The position numbers were made by a program, and so were the translations under genes. A stretch of 40,808 nucleotides of DNA from an uncultured Lachnospiraceae bacterium (GTDB taxonomy: Bacteria > Bacillota > Clostridia > Lachnospirales > Lachnospiraceae): NCBI GenBank assembly GCA_910588535.1, contig CAJUOO010000025.1, positions 1 through 40,808 on the forward strand. Direction: 5' to 3'. Positions 17,351 through 26,450 of this stretch are shown piece by piece. The notes under the pieces were generated by a model. It saw only the letters and a program-made list of their open reading frames with translations, did not search any database and had not been told where the DNA came from. Within the stretch, counting starts at the first letter, position 1. Each line of letters starts with the position of its first letter.

Positions 17351-17383
17351 AATAAAACTTGACAAAAGATGTCAAGTTTTATT
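17351..17383. promoter_or_regulatory. 14-bp perfect inverted repeat containing operator-like palindrome 2
   Basis: AATAAAACTTGACA and TGTCAAGTTTTATT pair perfectly around AAAGA. The inner TGACA-N5-TGTCA (17360-17374) equals the element in front of the regulator gene. It contains a TTGACA that could be a -35 box, but no good -10 follows at 17 bases. A weak terminator for the regulator gene is the alternative reading; the stem is GC-poor. Confidence 0.5.
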
Positions 17384-17439
17384 TGCTAAACTCAAATCAA
17401 CAAACAATCTTAGATGATTATCAGAAAGGAAACATATCT

Positions 17440-17991
17440 ATGAGCAGACCGACAACCAAAACAGACCTATTAACCGCAGCAACCACAAACTATGAAAAGC
17501 TTAATGAGCTAATTTTACATTTGACAAATGAAGAGCTGTCAACACCTTTTGATTTTTCTGTCTATGAAAAAAAGAAGGAAGCACACTGGAAAAGAGATAA
17601 AAATCTTCGTGACATACTTATCCATCTCTATGAATGGCATCAACTTTTGCTTAATTGGGTACAATCCAATCAAAACGGCGAACACAAGCCTTTTATTCCT
17701 CAGCCTTACAATTGGAAAACCTACGGAAATCTGAATATGGAATTTTGGAACAAGCATCAAACTACATCCTTAGATAATGCCAAAAATATGTTTCAGCAAT
17801 CCCACGCCCAAGTTATCCAATTAGCAGAATCTTTTTCCAATGAAGAACTATTTTCCAAAGATGTCTATCCATGGGTGGGAGGAAGCACTCTAGGTTCTTA
17901 TTTTGTAAGCAATACATCCAGCCATTACAATTGGGCTATAAAAAAATTAAAAGCTCACAAAAAAATTGTGCCCAAACTTAAGAAAATATAA
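17440..17991 (+). CDS. ClbS/DfsB-like four-helix bundle protein
   Basis: A 183-residue soluble protein from an ATG at 17440 preceded by AGAAAGGA; a longer frame from 17359 has no ribosome site. The pattern MSRPTTKTDLLTAA, LRDILIHLYEWHQLLL and PWVGGSTLGSYFVSNTSSHYNWA is that of the DUF1706 (ClbS/DfsB) group of DinB-like bundles. The founding member ClbS protects the colibactin producer from its own genotoxin by opening its cyclopropane rings. Here the substrate is unknown. The adjacent WYL regulator and shared palindrome suggest inducible defence against a small molecule. Confidence 0.85.
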   Translation: MSRPTTKTDLLTAATTNYEKLNELILHLTNEELSTPFDFSVYEKKKEAHWKRDKNLRDILIHLYEWHQLLLNWVQSNQNGEHKPFIPQPYNWKTYGNLNMEFWNKHQTTSLDNAKNMFQQSHAQVIQLAESFSNEELFSKDVYPWVGGSTLGSYFVSNTSSHYNWAIKKLKAHKKIVPKLKKI

Positions 17992-18134
17992 GAAGTCTCC
18001 ACGGTTCAGCAACATTTACTTCTTTTTCTAATCGAGTAGGGGAGAGATCGTTTCCTCTGCGCGCAAGATGCATAAAGTACTCGCTTATTATTTCTTGTAA
18101 ATTTTATACTTTATCTACTGTTACAAATTTACTG

Positions 18135-18404
18135 TATCATTTTTAGGAAAGATCCACCCTGCGAACTGCCTGTGGTCTTCAAGGAACCTATTGAAAAACG
18201 TCGGTACTAATGGTGAAATAAGAATTTCACATCTTGATTTGTATGCCCGCTTTAGCGGGCAGATGAGAGTTGGCGAAGTTTTTCACGAACTTAGTACCCG
18301 TTACGTTTTTCACTAAGCGGGGTAACGGAGGACCATAGGCAGTTCGCCGGGCTATACGGACCTCTTCCGAAAATGATTAAAACTCATCCTACAAGATGTC
18401 ATAA
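18135..18404 (+). repeat. MITE-like repeat, copy C, with R2 inserted
   Basis: Left arm GGAAAGATCCACCCTGCGAA and GTGGTCTTCAAGGAACC; right arm ACGGAGGACC, GGCAGTTCGCCGGG, GGACCTCTTCCGAAAATGA. The two ends are inverted copies of each other. In the middle the normal GCTTAGTGAGG segment is replaced by the R2 repeat (18206-18270). The 552 bp from 17992 to 18543 hold nothing else I recognise. Confidence 0.72.
18206..18270 (-). repeat. two-hairpin repeat (R2), copy 2
   Basis: Minus strand reads TGCCCGCTAAAGCGGGCA, then ATACAAATCAAGAT and GTGAAATTCTTATTTCAC. It lies inside MITE-like copy C, so it moved after that copy was in place, or recombined into it. Confidence 0.65.
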
Positions 18405-18543
18405 CATCCTGTATATATATTTGTCTTCATGCGACAGCCCCATCTACCAAATACATCAAAAAACAATCACAACCTATTTCTATCTATTTTGATGGTCAGC
18501 CTTACTTGCCTACCACATATAGAAGCAAATTCAGCTATCCGCT

Positions 18544-20556
18544 TTACATTCGAAATACTCTGACATCTTTGCTGTCAATCGTACATATACCAGATCTCTC
18601 TTCTCCATTCAATAAATCTGTGAAGTGGTCGGATCCAAAATCTACCCATCCGGGATTATCACCATGATTTATAACAAAGATAACCGAATGATCTTCCTTT
18701 CTTCTACATGTCAATTCCATGCCCTCTGAAGACCGATATGGAGCCTTTATCCCCTTTTCCTGACATAGCTTCTCCACCAGTTTTCCTATATATGCATCCT
18801 CTGGTATCGTTCCCACATAGTATGCACATCCCTTATGAAATTGATTGACCGCAACACAAGGTTCTCCCTGATAAAAATCCTCTCCATACACTGCTAAGGC
18901 CCGCGCCGTATCCAGCCGAATCCGATCACATAAAAAGCTGCAGCTATACGATTCCTGTTCTCCTTCTGTCCAATCCTTCGTCAGACAGATCTGGTTTTTC
19001 TCCTCTGGAAAAAGAGCATCCGTCTCCTCCACCCAAAGTCCCATAACATCTCTTAATGGACCGGGGTAAGCGCCGAATATACATCTGTCATTCTCGTCCG
19101 CCACACCTGTCATAACCGTTGCAAGCAATGTACCTCCCTTTTCCACAAAACCTCGTATTCTTGCCTCCATGCCCGGCCTTATCATATAGACCATGGGCAG
19201 AATCAAAAGATCATACCTATCTAGCTCACTGTCAAATGAAAGAAAATCAACTGGAATATTTCTATCATAAAAAGGCTTATAAAATTTGCGCACGGTCTCC
19301 AAATAATCCATATCTACACTTGGCCCGCTCGAATTTTCCAGTGCCCACCAATTACTCCAATCAAAGAGTATACCAGTTCTCGCTGGTGTTGTAGCGCCGA
19401 CAAACACATCCCCAAGCTTTTTAAGCTCTTCTCCCAGTGCACAGCACTCTGCAAACACACGTGTATCCTCGCGCCCCGAATGAGAAATCACTGCCCCGTG
19501 AAATTTTTCCTGTCCCGCCACCGACTGCCTTAGCTGAAAAAAGAGGCAGGTATCTGCTCCGCGAGCCAATGCCTGATAGCTGAGCCTGCGCACTTCACCG
19601 GGTCTTTTCAGCTTATTGTATGGCTGCCAGTTCTGCTGATTTGGAGATTGCTCTGTCAACATAAAAGACTGTCCACCCTTTAGCCCCCGCATAAGATCCA
19701 GCTTCATTGCCACCAAGCTGCGCTCATGCACGGGTGCCGGATAATTATCCCAGCCCAGAATATCCATATGCTTTGTCAGTTCAAACTGATCTAACTTTTT
19801 TATATATCCAGACATATTTGTCTGAACAGGAATGTCAGGGCAATATTTTTTTAATATTCTGTATTCATTTAAAAAACACTCAACAGTGGAATCCGTCACA
19901 AATCTTTGATAGTCTAACTGCACACATGGATGAAAACGATAATCATCATTCAGCTCTGTAGGCAGCATTATCTCCTCAAAGCTGTACACGGTTCTTCCCC
20001 AAAAGGAAGTATTCCACTGCTCATTTAGCTTCTCTATTGTCGTATATCGTTTTTTCAGCCAACGGCGAAATTTGGCCTCACAATTGGGACAGTAGCAATA
20101 TGTACCGTATTCATTGGATACATGCCATATTGCAAGCGCTGGATGATCCTTATATCTCTTTGCCATCGCCTCAGCGATTCCCGCTGCCCTTTCCCGGTAT
20201 TTTAAACTATTATAACAAAAGAATACGCGCATCCCATGCGTTCTCTTTCTCCCCGCAATATCCACCGGTAGTACCTCTGGATACCTCGCTGACAGCCACG
20301 CGGGCTGAGCTGTGGTAGGCGTCGCCAAGCACACAGATATTCCATTTGCCGCAAACTTATCCATCAGCGCATCCAGCCACTCAAATGTATAGCATCCTTC
20401 ATCCGGCTCCAACTTCGCCCATGAAAATACCGGAAGTGTCACCAAATTAATGCCTGCCTTCTTAAAAAGACGCATATCCTCATCTACTGTAGCCTCGTCC
20501 CACTGGTCTGGATTATAATCGCCGCCATAATATATCTTCTCTGCCCACTGTTTCAT
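18544..20556 (-). CDS. GH42 beta-galactosidase
   Basis: A 670-residue intracellular glycoside hydrolase of family 42, cutting terminal beta-galactosides (or, in some members, alpha-L-arabinopyranosides). No signal peptide. N-terminal TIM barrel (about 5-385) with acid/base Glu149 in HVSNEYG and nucleophile Glu302 in MLTEQSPN. The four Cys of the structural zinc site seen in GH42 trimers are at 114, 154, 156 and 159. A trimerisation domain (about 390-600) and a small beta domain complete the normal family length. It starts 35 bp after the DAHP synthase stop with GAGGGAG before the ATG, so it may be co-transcribed, an odd pairing without metabolic logic. No transporter or regulator for galactosides is next to it. 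Confidence 0.93.
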   Translation of the reverse strand: MKQWAEKIYYGGDYNPDQWDEATVDEDMRLFKKAGINLVTLPVFSWAKLEPDEGCYTFEWLDALMDKFAANGISVCLATPTTAQPAWLSARYPEVLPVDIAGRKRTHGMRVFFCYNSLKYRERAAGIAEAMAKRYKDHPALAIWHVSNEYGTYCYCPNCEAKFRRWLKKRYTTIEKLNEQWNTSFWGRTVYSFEEIMLPTELNDDYRFHPCVQLDYQRFVTDSTVECFLNEYRILKKYCPDIPVQTNMSGYIKKLDQFELTKHMDILGWDNYPAPVHERSLVAMKLDLMRGLKGGQSFMLTEQSPNQQNWQPYNKLKRPGEVRRLSYQALARGADTCLFFQLRQSVAGQEKFHGAVISHSGREDTRVFAECCALGEELKKLGDVFVGATTPARTGILFDWSNWWALENSSGPSVDMDYLETVRKFYKPFYDRNIPVDFLSFDSELDRYDLLILPMVYMIRPGMEARIRGFVEKGGTLLATVMTGVADENDRCIFGAYPGPLRDVMGLWVEETDALFPEEKNQICLTKDWTEGEQESYSCSFLCDRIRLDTARALAVYGEDFYQGEPCVAVNQFHKGCAYYVGTIPEDAYIGKLVEKLCQEKGIKAPYRSSEGMELTCRRKEDHSVIFVINHGDNPGWVDFGSDHFTDLLNGEERSGICTIDSKDVRVFRM

Positions 20557-20591
20557 TATAGCCCCATCTCCCTCTTATCCAAAGTCTTCCA

Positions 20592-21620
20592 TTATGCCAT
20601 CTCAGCTATCGTATAAAGCAGCTTTCTGGAATCCTCCCATCCAAGGCATGGATCGGTGATCGATTTACCATATACATGCTCACCCACTGGCTGGCAGCCC
20701 TCCTCAATATAGCTCTCAATCATCATGCCCTTCACCAGCTTTTCAATATCGGCAGAATGTCTGCGGCTGTGCAGTACCTCCTTCACAATTCTAATCTGCT
20801 CCTTAAATTGCTTATTTGAATTAGAATGGTTCGCATCCACAATCACAGCAGGATTCTGGTAATTCTTAAGTTGGTACATCTCATGCAGTCGAACCAGATC
20901 CTCATAATGATAATTGGGCTGACATTGTCCATGTTTATTCACCGCGCCTCGAAGCACAGTATGGGCAAGCGGATTCCCGTCCGTGTGCACCGCCCATCCT
21001 CGATAGATAAAGGAATGACCCGATTGCGCGGCCTGAACGGAATTTAACATAACAGAAAAATCGCCACTTGTCGGATTCTTCATACCTGCCGGCACATCCA
21101 TACCACTGACAGTAAGACGGTGCTGCTGGTTCTCTACTGACCGCGCCCCAATCGCCACATAGGATAAAATATCCATAAAATACCGCCAGTTTTCTGGATA
21201 TAACATCTCATCGGCTGCAGTAAGCCCTGTCTCCTTCATCGCACGAATATGCATCTTGCGGATCGCAATCAGACCGGCCAAAAGATCTGGCTTCTTCTCT
21301 GGATCGGGCTGATGAAGCATCCCTTTATAGCCCTCTCCTGTCGTCCTTGGCTTATTTGTATAGATTCTTGGGATAATAATTACTTTGTCCTTAATCTCCT
21401 CCTGCACTCTAGCTACCCTGCAGACATAATCACAGACAGCTTCCTCATTATCTGCTGAGCATGGCCCGATAATGGCGAGCATCCTCTTGGATTCCCCCGT
21501 AATTATTTTCCTGATCTCTTTATCTCGTTCTTCCTTTATCTTTACAAGCTCCGGTGGAAGGGGAAATTCTGTCCTTATCTGTTCCGGCGCCGGTAGATGC
21601 TTTTCAAATTCAAAACCCAT
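20592..21620 (-). CDS. aroF: 3-deoxy-7-phosphoheptulonate (DAHP) synthase, type I
   Basis: A 342-residue enzyme condensing phosphoenolpyruvate and erythrose 4-phosphate, the first step of the shikimate pathway. The start is the ATG at 21620 with CGGAGG 6-7 bases upstream, rather than the frame from 21686 that would overlap xerD. Family motifs: IIGPCSADN, IPRIYTNKPRTT, the GARSVENQQHR loop, KNPTSGD, VDANHSNSNKQ, MIESYIEEG. It belongs to the AroF/G/H class without an extra ACT or mutase domain. Feedback specificity cannot be read. It lies 34 bp after xerD on the same strand. Confidence 0.93.
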   Translation of the reverse strand: MGFEFEKHLPAPEQIRTEFPLPPELVKIKEERDKEIRKIITGESKRMLAIIGPCSADNEEAVCDYVCRVARVQEEIKDKVIIIPRIYTNKPRTTGEGYKGMLHQPDPEKKPDLLAGLIAIRKMHIRAMKETGLTAADEMLYPENWRYFMDILSYVAIGARSVENQQHRLTVSGMDVPAGMKNPTSGDFSVMLNSVQAAQSGHSFIYRGWAVHTDGNPLAHTVLRGAVNKHGQCQPNYHYEDLVRLHEMYQLKNYQNPAVIVDANHSNSNKQFKEQIRIVKEVLHSRRHSADIEKLVKGMMIESYIEEGCQPVGEHVYGKSITDPCLGWEDSRKLLYTIAEMA

Positions 21621-21654
21621 TTTTAGCCTCCGTTTCCTCAATTCTGCTTGTCCC

Positions 21655-22530
21655 TCATCCTCGCGGATGGGCCTTTGCATAGACATCTCTCAGTGCATTG
21701 CTTCTATATATCTGTGTTGTCGAAATATCTGAATGTCCCAGCATCTCCTGCACTGCGCGCAAATCTGCTCCATTTTCCACCAGATGTGCGGCAAAGGAAT
21801 GTCTGAGCGTATGTGGCGTGATCTCCTTTTCAATACCTGCCTTTGCACCATACTGCTTAATCAGCTTCCAAAAGCCCTGACGGCTCATCACCTTGCCAGA
21901 GCAGTTTACAAAAAGCAAATCTGAATCCTCGCCCTTTAAAAGTTGTTTTCTGGCCGACAGCACATACTCTTCAAGTGCCATCTGTGCCTTACCTCCAAAT
22001 GGAACCACTCGCTCTCGTCCATGTATCATACAGCGGATATAGCTATACGAAAAATTAATATCCGAGAGCTTAAGCCCAATTAACTCTGACACACGTATTC
22101 CAGTCGCATACAAAAGCTCCAGCATAGCCTTGTCACGAAGCTCCTTTGCACTTTTTCCTCCCGGCTGCTTTAATAAAAGATTGATCTCCTCCACCGTCAA
22201 TATATCAGGAATTTTCTTCTCCACCTTGGGTGCCTTCAGATTCTCTGACGGGTCCTGCTCTATCACGCCACGCTTCCACAAGTAGGAATAAAATGCCTTG
22301 ATCGACGCAATATTTCTGGAAATGGAAGAAGGCGCTCTTCCTTTCTTCTCCAGATAAAGCATGTACGAATTTAAGCTTGTTGAACTTACCTTTGTCAGTG
22401 TATATCCTCCCTGCTCCTTAAGATAACTTTCTAGCTTAACCAGATCCCTCTGATAAGAAACCTCCGTATTGGCTGAGGTGTGCTTTACCTCATGAATATA
22501 CTGGATAAATTCATTGATTACTGTTTCCAT
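21655..22530 (-). CDS. xerD: XerD-like tyrosine recombinase
   Basis: 291 residues. N-terminal SAM-like core-binding domain (about 1-85, with TSANTEVSYQRDL), then the catalytic domain with Arg in ATGIRVSEL, HTLRHSFAAHL, GHSDISTTQIY and the Tyr nucleophile in QIYRS. The C-terminus YAKAHPRG is the usual XerD tail. It resolves chromosome dimers at dif together with XerC or alone. The neighbourhood (Nudix, SpoIIM, XerD) is the conserved core position in Firmicutes, so this is the housekeeping enzyme and not part of a mobile element. Confidence 0.93.
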   Translation of the reverse strand: METVINEFIQYIHEVKHTSANTEVSYQRDLVKLESYLKEQGGYTLTKVSSTSLNSYMLYLEKKGRAPSSISRNIASIKAFYSYLWKRGVIEQDPSENLKAPKVEKKIPDILTVEEINLLLKQPGGKSAKELRDKAMLELLYATGIRVSELIGLKLSDINFSYSYIRCMIHGRERVVPFGGKAQMALEEYVLSARKQLLKGEDSDLLFVNCSGKVMSRQGFWKLIKQYGAKAGIEKEITPHTLRHSFAAHLVENGADLRAVQEMLGHSDISTTQIYRSNALRDVYAKAHPRG

Positions 22531-22617
22531 ACTATCTTGCCCCTGTCACCTATAGTCAACATACCTCTCATTATATAAAGTTTTTTGTCGAAATGCAAAT
22601 GCTTTTTGTCAGATCCA

Positions 22618-23184
22618 CTATCCTTCTACAACACTTAACAGCCGCTGTAAAAGCCCCGCATGAACATAGCCCTCCAAAAAAATTCCAACTACAAATATCA
22701 ATGTTGCCAGAAAAATTCTATTATATTTTGTCTTAAAACGCTCCCCCTGATTTAATACCTGCCACATTACCACATAGGCAGCATAGTGAGGAAATAGAAA
22801 TAGAAGAAAATATCCCGCTCCCACAAGTCCATACTGAAAGACAAAGGATGAGGCACAGACGCCAGCACAGAAACCATAATATATAGTATACAGCATACGC
22901 CCCGCCACACAAAATTCTGTCAGCTCCATAAACAGCAAAAGCAAAAAACGCTTTCCCCTTTTCTTCCCAATATATAGACACAAGCTAAGCCCCGCCAAAG
23001 CCCCTGCCTCATACCTTCCCAGCAAAAGTCCCTTGTAGAGCAAAAGCTCCTCCATATATCCCTTTCCCCACATATTAAAAAAGAAGGTTCCCGCAAGAAG
23101 CCCAACAAGAAAGGCAACTGACATCTTCCCTTCTTTTGTAAATGGCATTCGATAATAACGATATTGTCGCAGCATAGGCTTCAT
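22618..23184 (-). CDS. spoIIM: stage II sporulation protein M-like membrane protein
   Basis: 188 residues with five or six hydrophobic segments. The ATG at 23184 is 7 bases from GGAGG; an ATG two codons earlier is too close. The family ending FLEGYVHAGLLQRLL, in which an acidic residue in a membrane helix is followed by His and a hydrophobic tail, fits SpoIIM/DUF95. SpoIIM belongs to the DMP peptidoglycan hydrolysis machine that drives engulfment. Gene order with the Nudix hydrolase and xerD is as in Bacillus. Sequence similarity alone is modest, so the name leans on context. Confidence 0.7.
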   Translation of the reverse strand: MKPMLRQYRYYRMPFTKEGKMSVAFLVGLLAGTFFFNMWGKGYMEELLLYKGLLLGRYEAGALAGLSLCLYIGKKRGKRFLLLLFMELTEFCVAGRMLYTIYYGFCAGVCASSFVFQYGLVGAGYFLLFLFPHYAAYVVMWQVLNQGERFKTKYNRIFLATLIFVVGIFLEGYVHAGLLQRLLSVVEG

Positions 23185-23245
23185 ATACATTCCTCCAGTG
23201 CTAAAACAATATATGCTTTATCTTAAAGAAACATGCCAAACCATA

Positions 23246-23782
23246 CTACTTCTTGTATTTTGCCTTATAAGCAAGAATTGCGGACACCGTCTTGGCATCC
23301 ATAATCGTCCCATCTAAAATCATTTCTGTAAGCTCCTCCACAGAATATGGTTCGACATCAATACATTCATCCTCATCCAGATTCTGATGAGAAGGAATTA
23401 AATTCTCCGCCAAAAATATAGAAATCTTCTCATTACAAAATGCAAATGTCGTATATATTTCAATTAACGGCTCCAACTTCTCCGTCCGATAGCCTGTCTC
23501 CTCCTCCAGCTCTCGCATCGCACAATCATAGGGCGGCTCTTCTGCCCCATTTTTTCCTCCTGCAGGAATCTCCAATGTCAACCGATCCACTGCATTTCTA
23601 TACTGTCTTACCATCAAGATCTTTCCATCGCTGCGCACGGGAAGCACAGCGGCGGCACCCTTATGCCCTATAAAATCATAGTGCACAATATTTCCCGCCT
23701 GTGTCTTAACAGTATCATCATACAAATCAATAATAGCTCCATGTTTCACTAAAGTTCTTTGAAGACGCTCTGCCACTTCCAT
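23246..23782 (-). CDS. Nudix hydrolase, ADP-ribose pyrophosphatase type
   Basis: 178 residues. The Nudix box GGKNGAEEPPYDCAMRELEEETGY carries all metal-binding Glu residues. The upstream VRQYRNAVDRLTLEIPAGG is typical of the ADP-ribose pyrophosphatase (NudF) subgroup. Its ATG follows the proC stop TAG without a gap and its GGAGGAG site lies inside proC, so the two are translationally linked. Confidence 0.9.
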   Translation of the reverse strand: MEVAERLQRTLVKHGAIIDLYDDTVKTQAGNIVHYDFIGHKGAAAVLPVRSDGKILMVRQYRNAVDRLTLEIPAGGKNGAEEPPYDCAMRELEEETGYRTEKLEPLIEIYTTFAFCNEKISIFLAENLIPSHQNLDEDECIDVEPYSVEELTEMILDGTIMDAKTVSAILAYKAKYKK

Positions 23783-24598
23783 CTAATGCTCCTCCTTCTT
23801 TTTTTCCATGTCCTCTGCCTTTTTATAACAACTATCACATGCCTTCAACACAGCATTTCGAAAGCCATGTTCCTCAAGTGCCGCCACTCCCGCGATCGTC
23901 GTACCACCCGGAGAACAAACCCGATCCTTTAACACACCGGGATGCTCCTTTGTCTCAAGTACCATTTTCGCGGCACCGAGCACCGTCTGCGCCGCCATCT
24001 CATATGCTTTCTGTCTTGGTATACCATATTTTACCGCACCATCCGCCAAAGCCTCAATAAACAGATAAACATAAGCTGGAGAGCTTCCACTCACACAAAT
24101 CACGGCATTCATCAGCTCCTCATTGACAATCTCCATACGTCCAAATGACTCAAATATATGCCGAATTACCGCTCTCTCTCCCTCTGTATAGTCAGATGTG
24201 TCATAGCATACCCCTGTCATCCCCTCACCTAACAGGGCAGGCGTATTTGGCATAGCGCGAATAACGCGGACCTTTTTTCCAATGTCTTTCTTTATCTTCT
24301 CAATGCTGATACCCGCTGCAATCGAGATCAGAATCTGCTCCTCTCCAAGCACAGGTCGGATCTCCTCCAATACCTCCCTAAAATATTGAGGCTTTACAGC
24401 AAGAATGAGATACTTTACCATACTGGCACATTCTTTGTTATTTTCCACAAAAGCTACCCTTGTGCCCTCACTCAACTCTCTTCCCTTTTCTTTATCCTTT
24501 CTGGAAAATACAATCTCCTCCGGCTCAAACACCTTGAGAAGCCCGCGAAGCATAGCCCCTCCCATATTTCCCATTCCAATAAAACCAATACTTTTCAT
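23783..24598 (-). CDS. proC: pyrroline-5-carboxylate reductase
   Basis: A 271-residue NAD(P)H-dependent enzyme for the last step of proline synthesis. The ATG at 24598 has GGAGGAG upstream. Rossmann motif GFIGMGNMGGAML (4-16), VKPQYF, IRAMPNTPALLGEGMTG and the C-terminal VCSPGGTTIAGVAALEE with the catalytic and dimer-forming helix are present. First gene of a minus-strand run proC-Nudix-spoIIM-xerD-aroF-GH42 with mostly short gaps. Confidence 0.95.
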   Translation of the reverse strand: MKSIGFIGMGNMGGAMLRGLLKVFEPEEIVFSRKDKEKGRELSEGTRVAFVENNKECASMVKYLILAVKPQYFREVLEEIRPVLGEEQILISIAAGISIEKIKKDIGKKVRVIRAMPNTPALLGEGMTGVCYDTSDYTEGERAVIRHIFESFGRMEIVNEELMNAVICVSGSSPAYVYLFIEALADGAVKYGIPRQKAYEMAAQTVLGAAKMVLETKEHPGVLKDRVCSPGGTTIAGVAALEEHGFRNAVLKACDSCYKKAEDMEKKKEEH

Positions 24599-24650
24599 AC
24601 TCTCCTCCTCATACACTTGTAGATCTTTTTTACTGATTCTCACATGCAGT

Positions 24651-24704
24651 CGAGCAGGAGAACGATGTTTCCCCTACTCGCCGCGCAGAGCCGCGTGCAG
24701 CTCT
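24651..24704 (-). other. hairpin-rich leader upstream of proC
   Basis: Between the rny terminator and proC, bases 24651-24680 can form a 12-bp stem (CGAGTAGGGGAA with TTCTCCTGCTCG on the minus strand, two G-T pairs). Bases 24687-24704 form AGAGC...GCTCT. The GC content is well above that of the surroundings. It may be a leader structure or a small repeat. No known riboswitch was recognised. Confidence 0.35.
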
Positions 24705-24726
24705 CGCTGTTACTTTCCCTGCGCAC

Positions 24727-24765
24727 AAAAACAGGCGATCCGCTTCTTCGCGGACCGCCTGATTT
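24727..24765 (-). terminator. rho-independent terminator of rny
   Basis: On the minus strand CAGGCGGTCCGC pairs with GCGGATCGCCTG over 12 bp (one G-T) around GAAGAA, followed by TTTTT. The pairing continues outside the T-run with GCACAAAA/TTTTGTGC. It lies 43-80 bp after the rny stop. Confidence 0.85.
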
Positions 24766-24807
24766 TGTGCATTTACGTCAGCACATGTATCCTAACCCGA
24801 TGAGGCA

Positions 24808-26373
24808 CTACTTTGCGTAGTCCACAACACGGCTTTCTCTGATAACACTTACCTTGATCTGCCCCGGATATTCTAACTCGCTCTCAATCTTCTTAGAAAC
24901 ATCCCTCGCAAGCAGTACCATATCTGCATCACTAATCTGTTCTGGAACTACCATTACTCGAATCTCTCTACCCGCTTGGATAGCAAAAGATTTATCTACG
25001 CCTTTGAAGTTGTTTGTGATATCCTCTAATTGTTTTAACCTGTTGGTATATGTTTCCAAAGTCTCTCTTCTTGCACCCGGCCTAGCTGCAGAAATTGTAT
25101 CAGCAGCCTGTACAATGCAGGCAATCAGGGAAGTCGCCTCCACATCTCCGTGATGGGACTCCACAGCATTAAGCACAACTGCGGATTCTCTGTACTTTCT
25201 ACATAGATCCACACCAATCTGTACATGTGTACCTTCCATCTCGTGATCCACAGATTTACCGATATCATGTAAAAGCCCTGCTCTCTTTGCCATTCGAATG
25301 TCCACGCCAATCTCTCCAGCCAACAAGCCGGAGAGCTGTGCAACCTCTATGGAATGTTTCAATGCGTTCTGACCATAGCTAGTCCTGAACTTCATCTTGC
25401 CCAGAAGCCGTATTAACTCAGGATGAATCCCATGTACGCCAACCTCAAGTGTCGCCGCCTCGCCTTCCTCCCGAATATTCTGCTCCACTTCTTTCTGAGC
25501 CTTTTCTACCATTTCTTCGATTCTTGCCGGATGGATACGTCCGTCAACAATCAGTTTTTCCAAAGCAATTCGCGCTACTTCTCTTCTGATAGGATCAAAG
25601 CCTGACAAAATCACGGCTTCTGGTGTATCATCAATAATCAAATCCACACCTGTCATCGTCTCAAGAGTGCGAATATTCCTGCCCTCTCTACCGATAATCC
25701 TCCCTTTCATCTCGTCGTTGGGAAGTTGAACAACAGAGATTGTAGTCTCTGCCACGTGATCTGCCGCACATTTCTGAATAGCGTTCACCACGTACTCCTT
25801 CGCCTTCTTCCCCGCTTCCTCTTTTGCTTTGCTGTCAAGCTCCTTTATCAGCTTGGCAGTGTCGAGTTTCACTTCGTCTTCAACTGTCTTTAATAGATGT
25901 TCTTTTGCCTGTTCGGAGGTCAGACCTGAGATTCTTTCCAGTTCCTGTATGCTCTTCTCATGAAGCTCTTCTACCTCTGCTGTCTTCTGTTTCAGCATCT
26001 CTTCTCTCGCTGCAAGGTTGCTTTCCCGTTTTTCCCAAGCATCGGCTTTTTTGTCAAGCGCTTCTTCTTTGCTCTGCACACGCCTCTCATAGCGCTGCAG
26101 CTCCGCGCGCCTCTCCTTGGTTTCACGTTCCAGCTCATTTTTCGTCTTTAATGTTTCTTCCTTCGCTTCCAAAAGAGCTTCTCTTTTCTTCGTCTCCGCA
26201 GTTTTTAATGCTTCATCTATAATTTCTCTTGATTTTTCTTCCGCACTGCCAATCTTGGACTCAAAAATCTTTTTTCTGTAGGCAGTCGCAGCAAACCATG
26301 TGGCAACGGCAACAAAAATTATGATAACAGCATATATCACATAAGGAACGATCGTTACTGTTGAGCTTAGCAC
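24808..26373 (-). CDS. rny: ribonuclease Y
   Basis: A 521-residue membrane-anchored endoribonuclease that starts bulk mRNA decay. GTG start at 26373 with AAGGAGG 7 bases upstream. One N-terminal membrane helix (about 8-28), a long charged coiled coil (about 45-200), KH domain with GRIIGREGRNIR, and HD phosphohydrolase domain with LLHDIGKS and AVESHHGD. Length and order are exactly those of the family. It has its own promoter overlapping the end of recX. Confidence 0.97.
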   Translation of the reverse strand: MLSSTVTIVPYVIYAVIIIFVAVATWFAATAYRKKIFESKIGSAEEKSREIIDEALKTAETKKREALLEAKEETLKTKNELERETKERRAELQRYERRVQSKEEALDKKADAWEKRESNLAAREEMLKQKTAEVEELHEKSIQELERISGLTSEQAKEHLLKTVEDEVKLDTAKLIKELDSKAKEEAGKKAKEYVVNAIQKCAADHVAETTISVVQLPNDEMKGRIIGREGRNIRTLETMTGVDLIIDDTPEAVILSGFDPIRREVARIALEKLIVDGRIHPARIEEMVEKAQKEVEQNIREEGEAATLEVGVHGIHPELIRLLGKMKFRTSYGQNALKHSIEVAQLSGLLAGEIGVDIRMAKRAGLLHDIGKSVDHEMEGTHVQIGVDLCRKYRESAVVLNAVESHHGDVEATSLIACIVQAADTISAARPGARRETLETYTNRLKQLEDITNNFKGVDKSFAIQAGREIRVMVVPEQISDADMVLLARDVSKKIESELEYPGQIKVSVIRESRVVDYAK

Positions 26374-26421
26374 AGGAGCACCTCCTTATTCAGTTTTCAT
26401 TGTACAAAATACAACATATAA

Positions 26422-26450
26422 ATTTTATACTTTTTTCAGAATTATGTCAA
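26422..26450 (-). promoter_or_regulatory. promoter of rny
   Basis: On the minus strand -35 TTGACA (26445-26450) overlaps the last codons of recX, with a 17-base spacer and -10 TAAAAT (26422-26427). It is about 50 bp upstream of the GTG start. Confidence 0.7.

Noticed and set aside
17351..17383. Terminator of the WYL regulator gene
   Set aside because: The stem is perfect but GC-poor, and its core repeats exactly in front of the regulator gene, which fits an operator better. A dual role is not excluded.
18544..21620. GH42 and DAHP synthase as a functional pair
   Set aside because: The gap is short, but the pathways are unrelated. Adjacency alone does not support a joint role.
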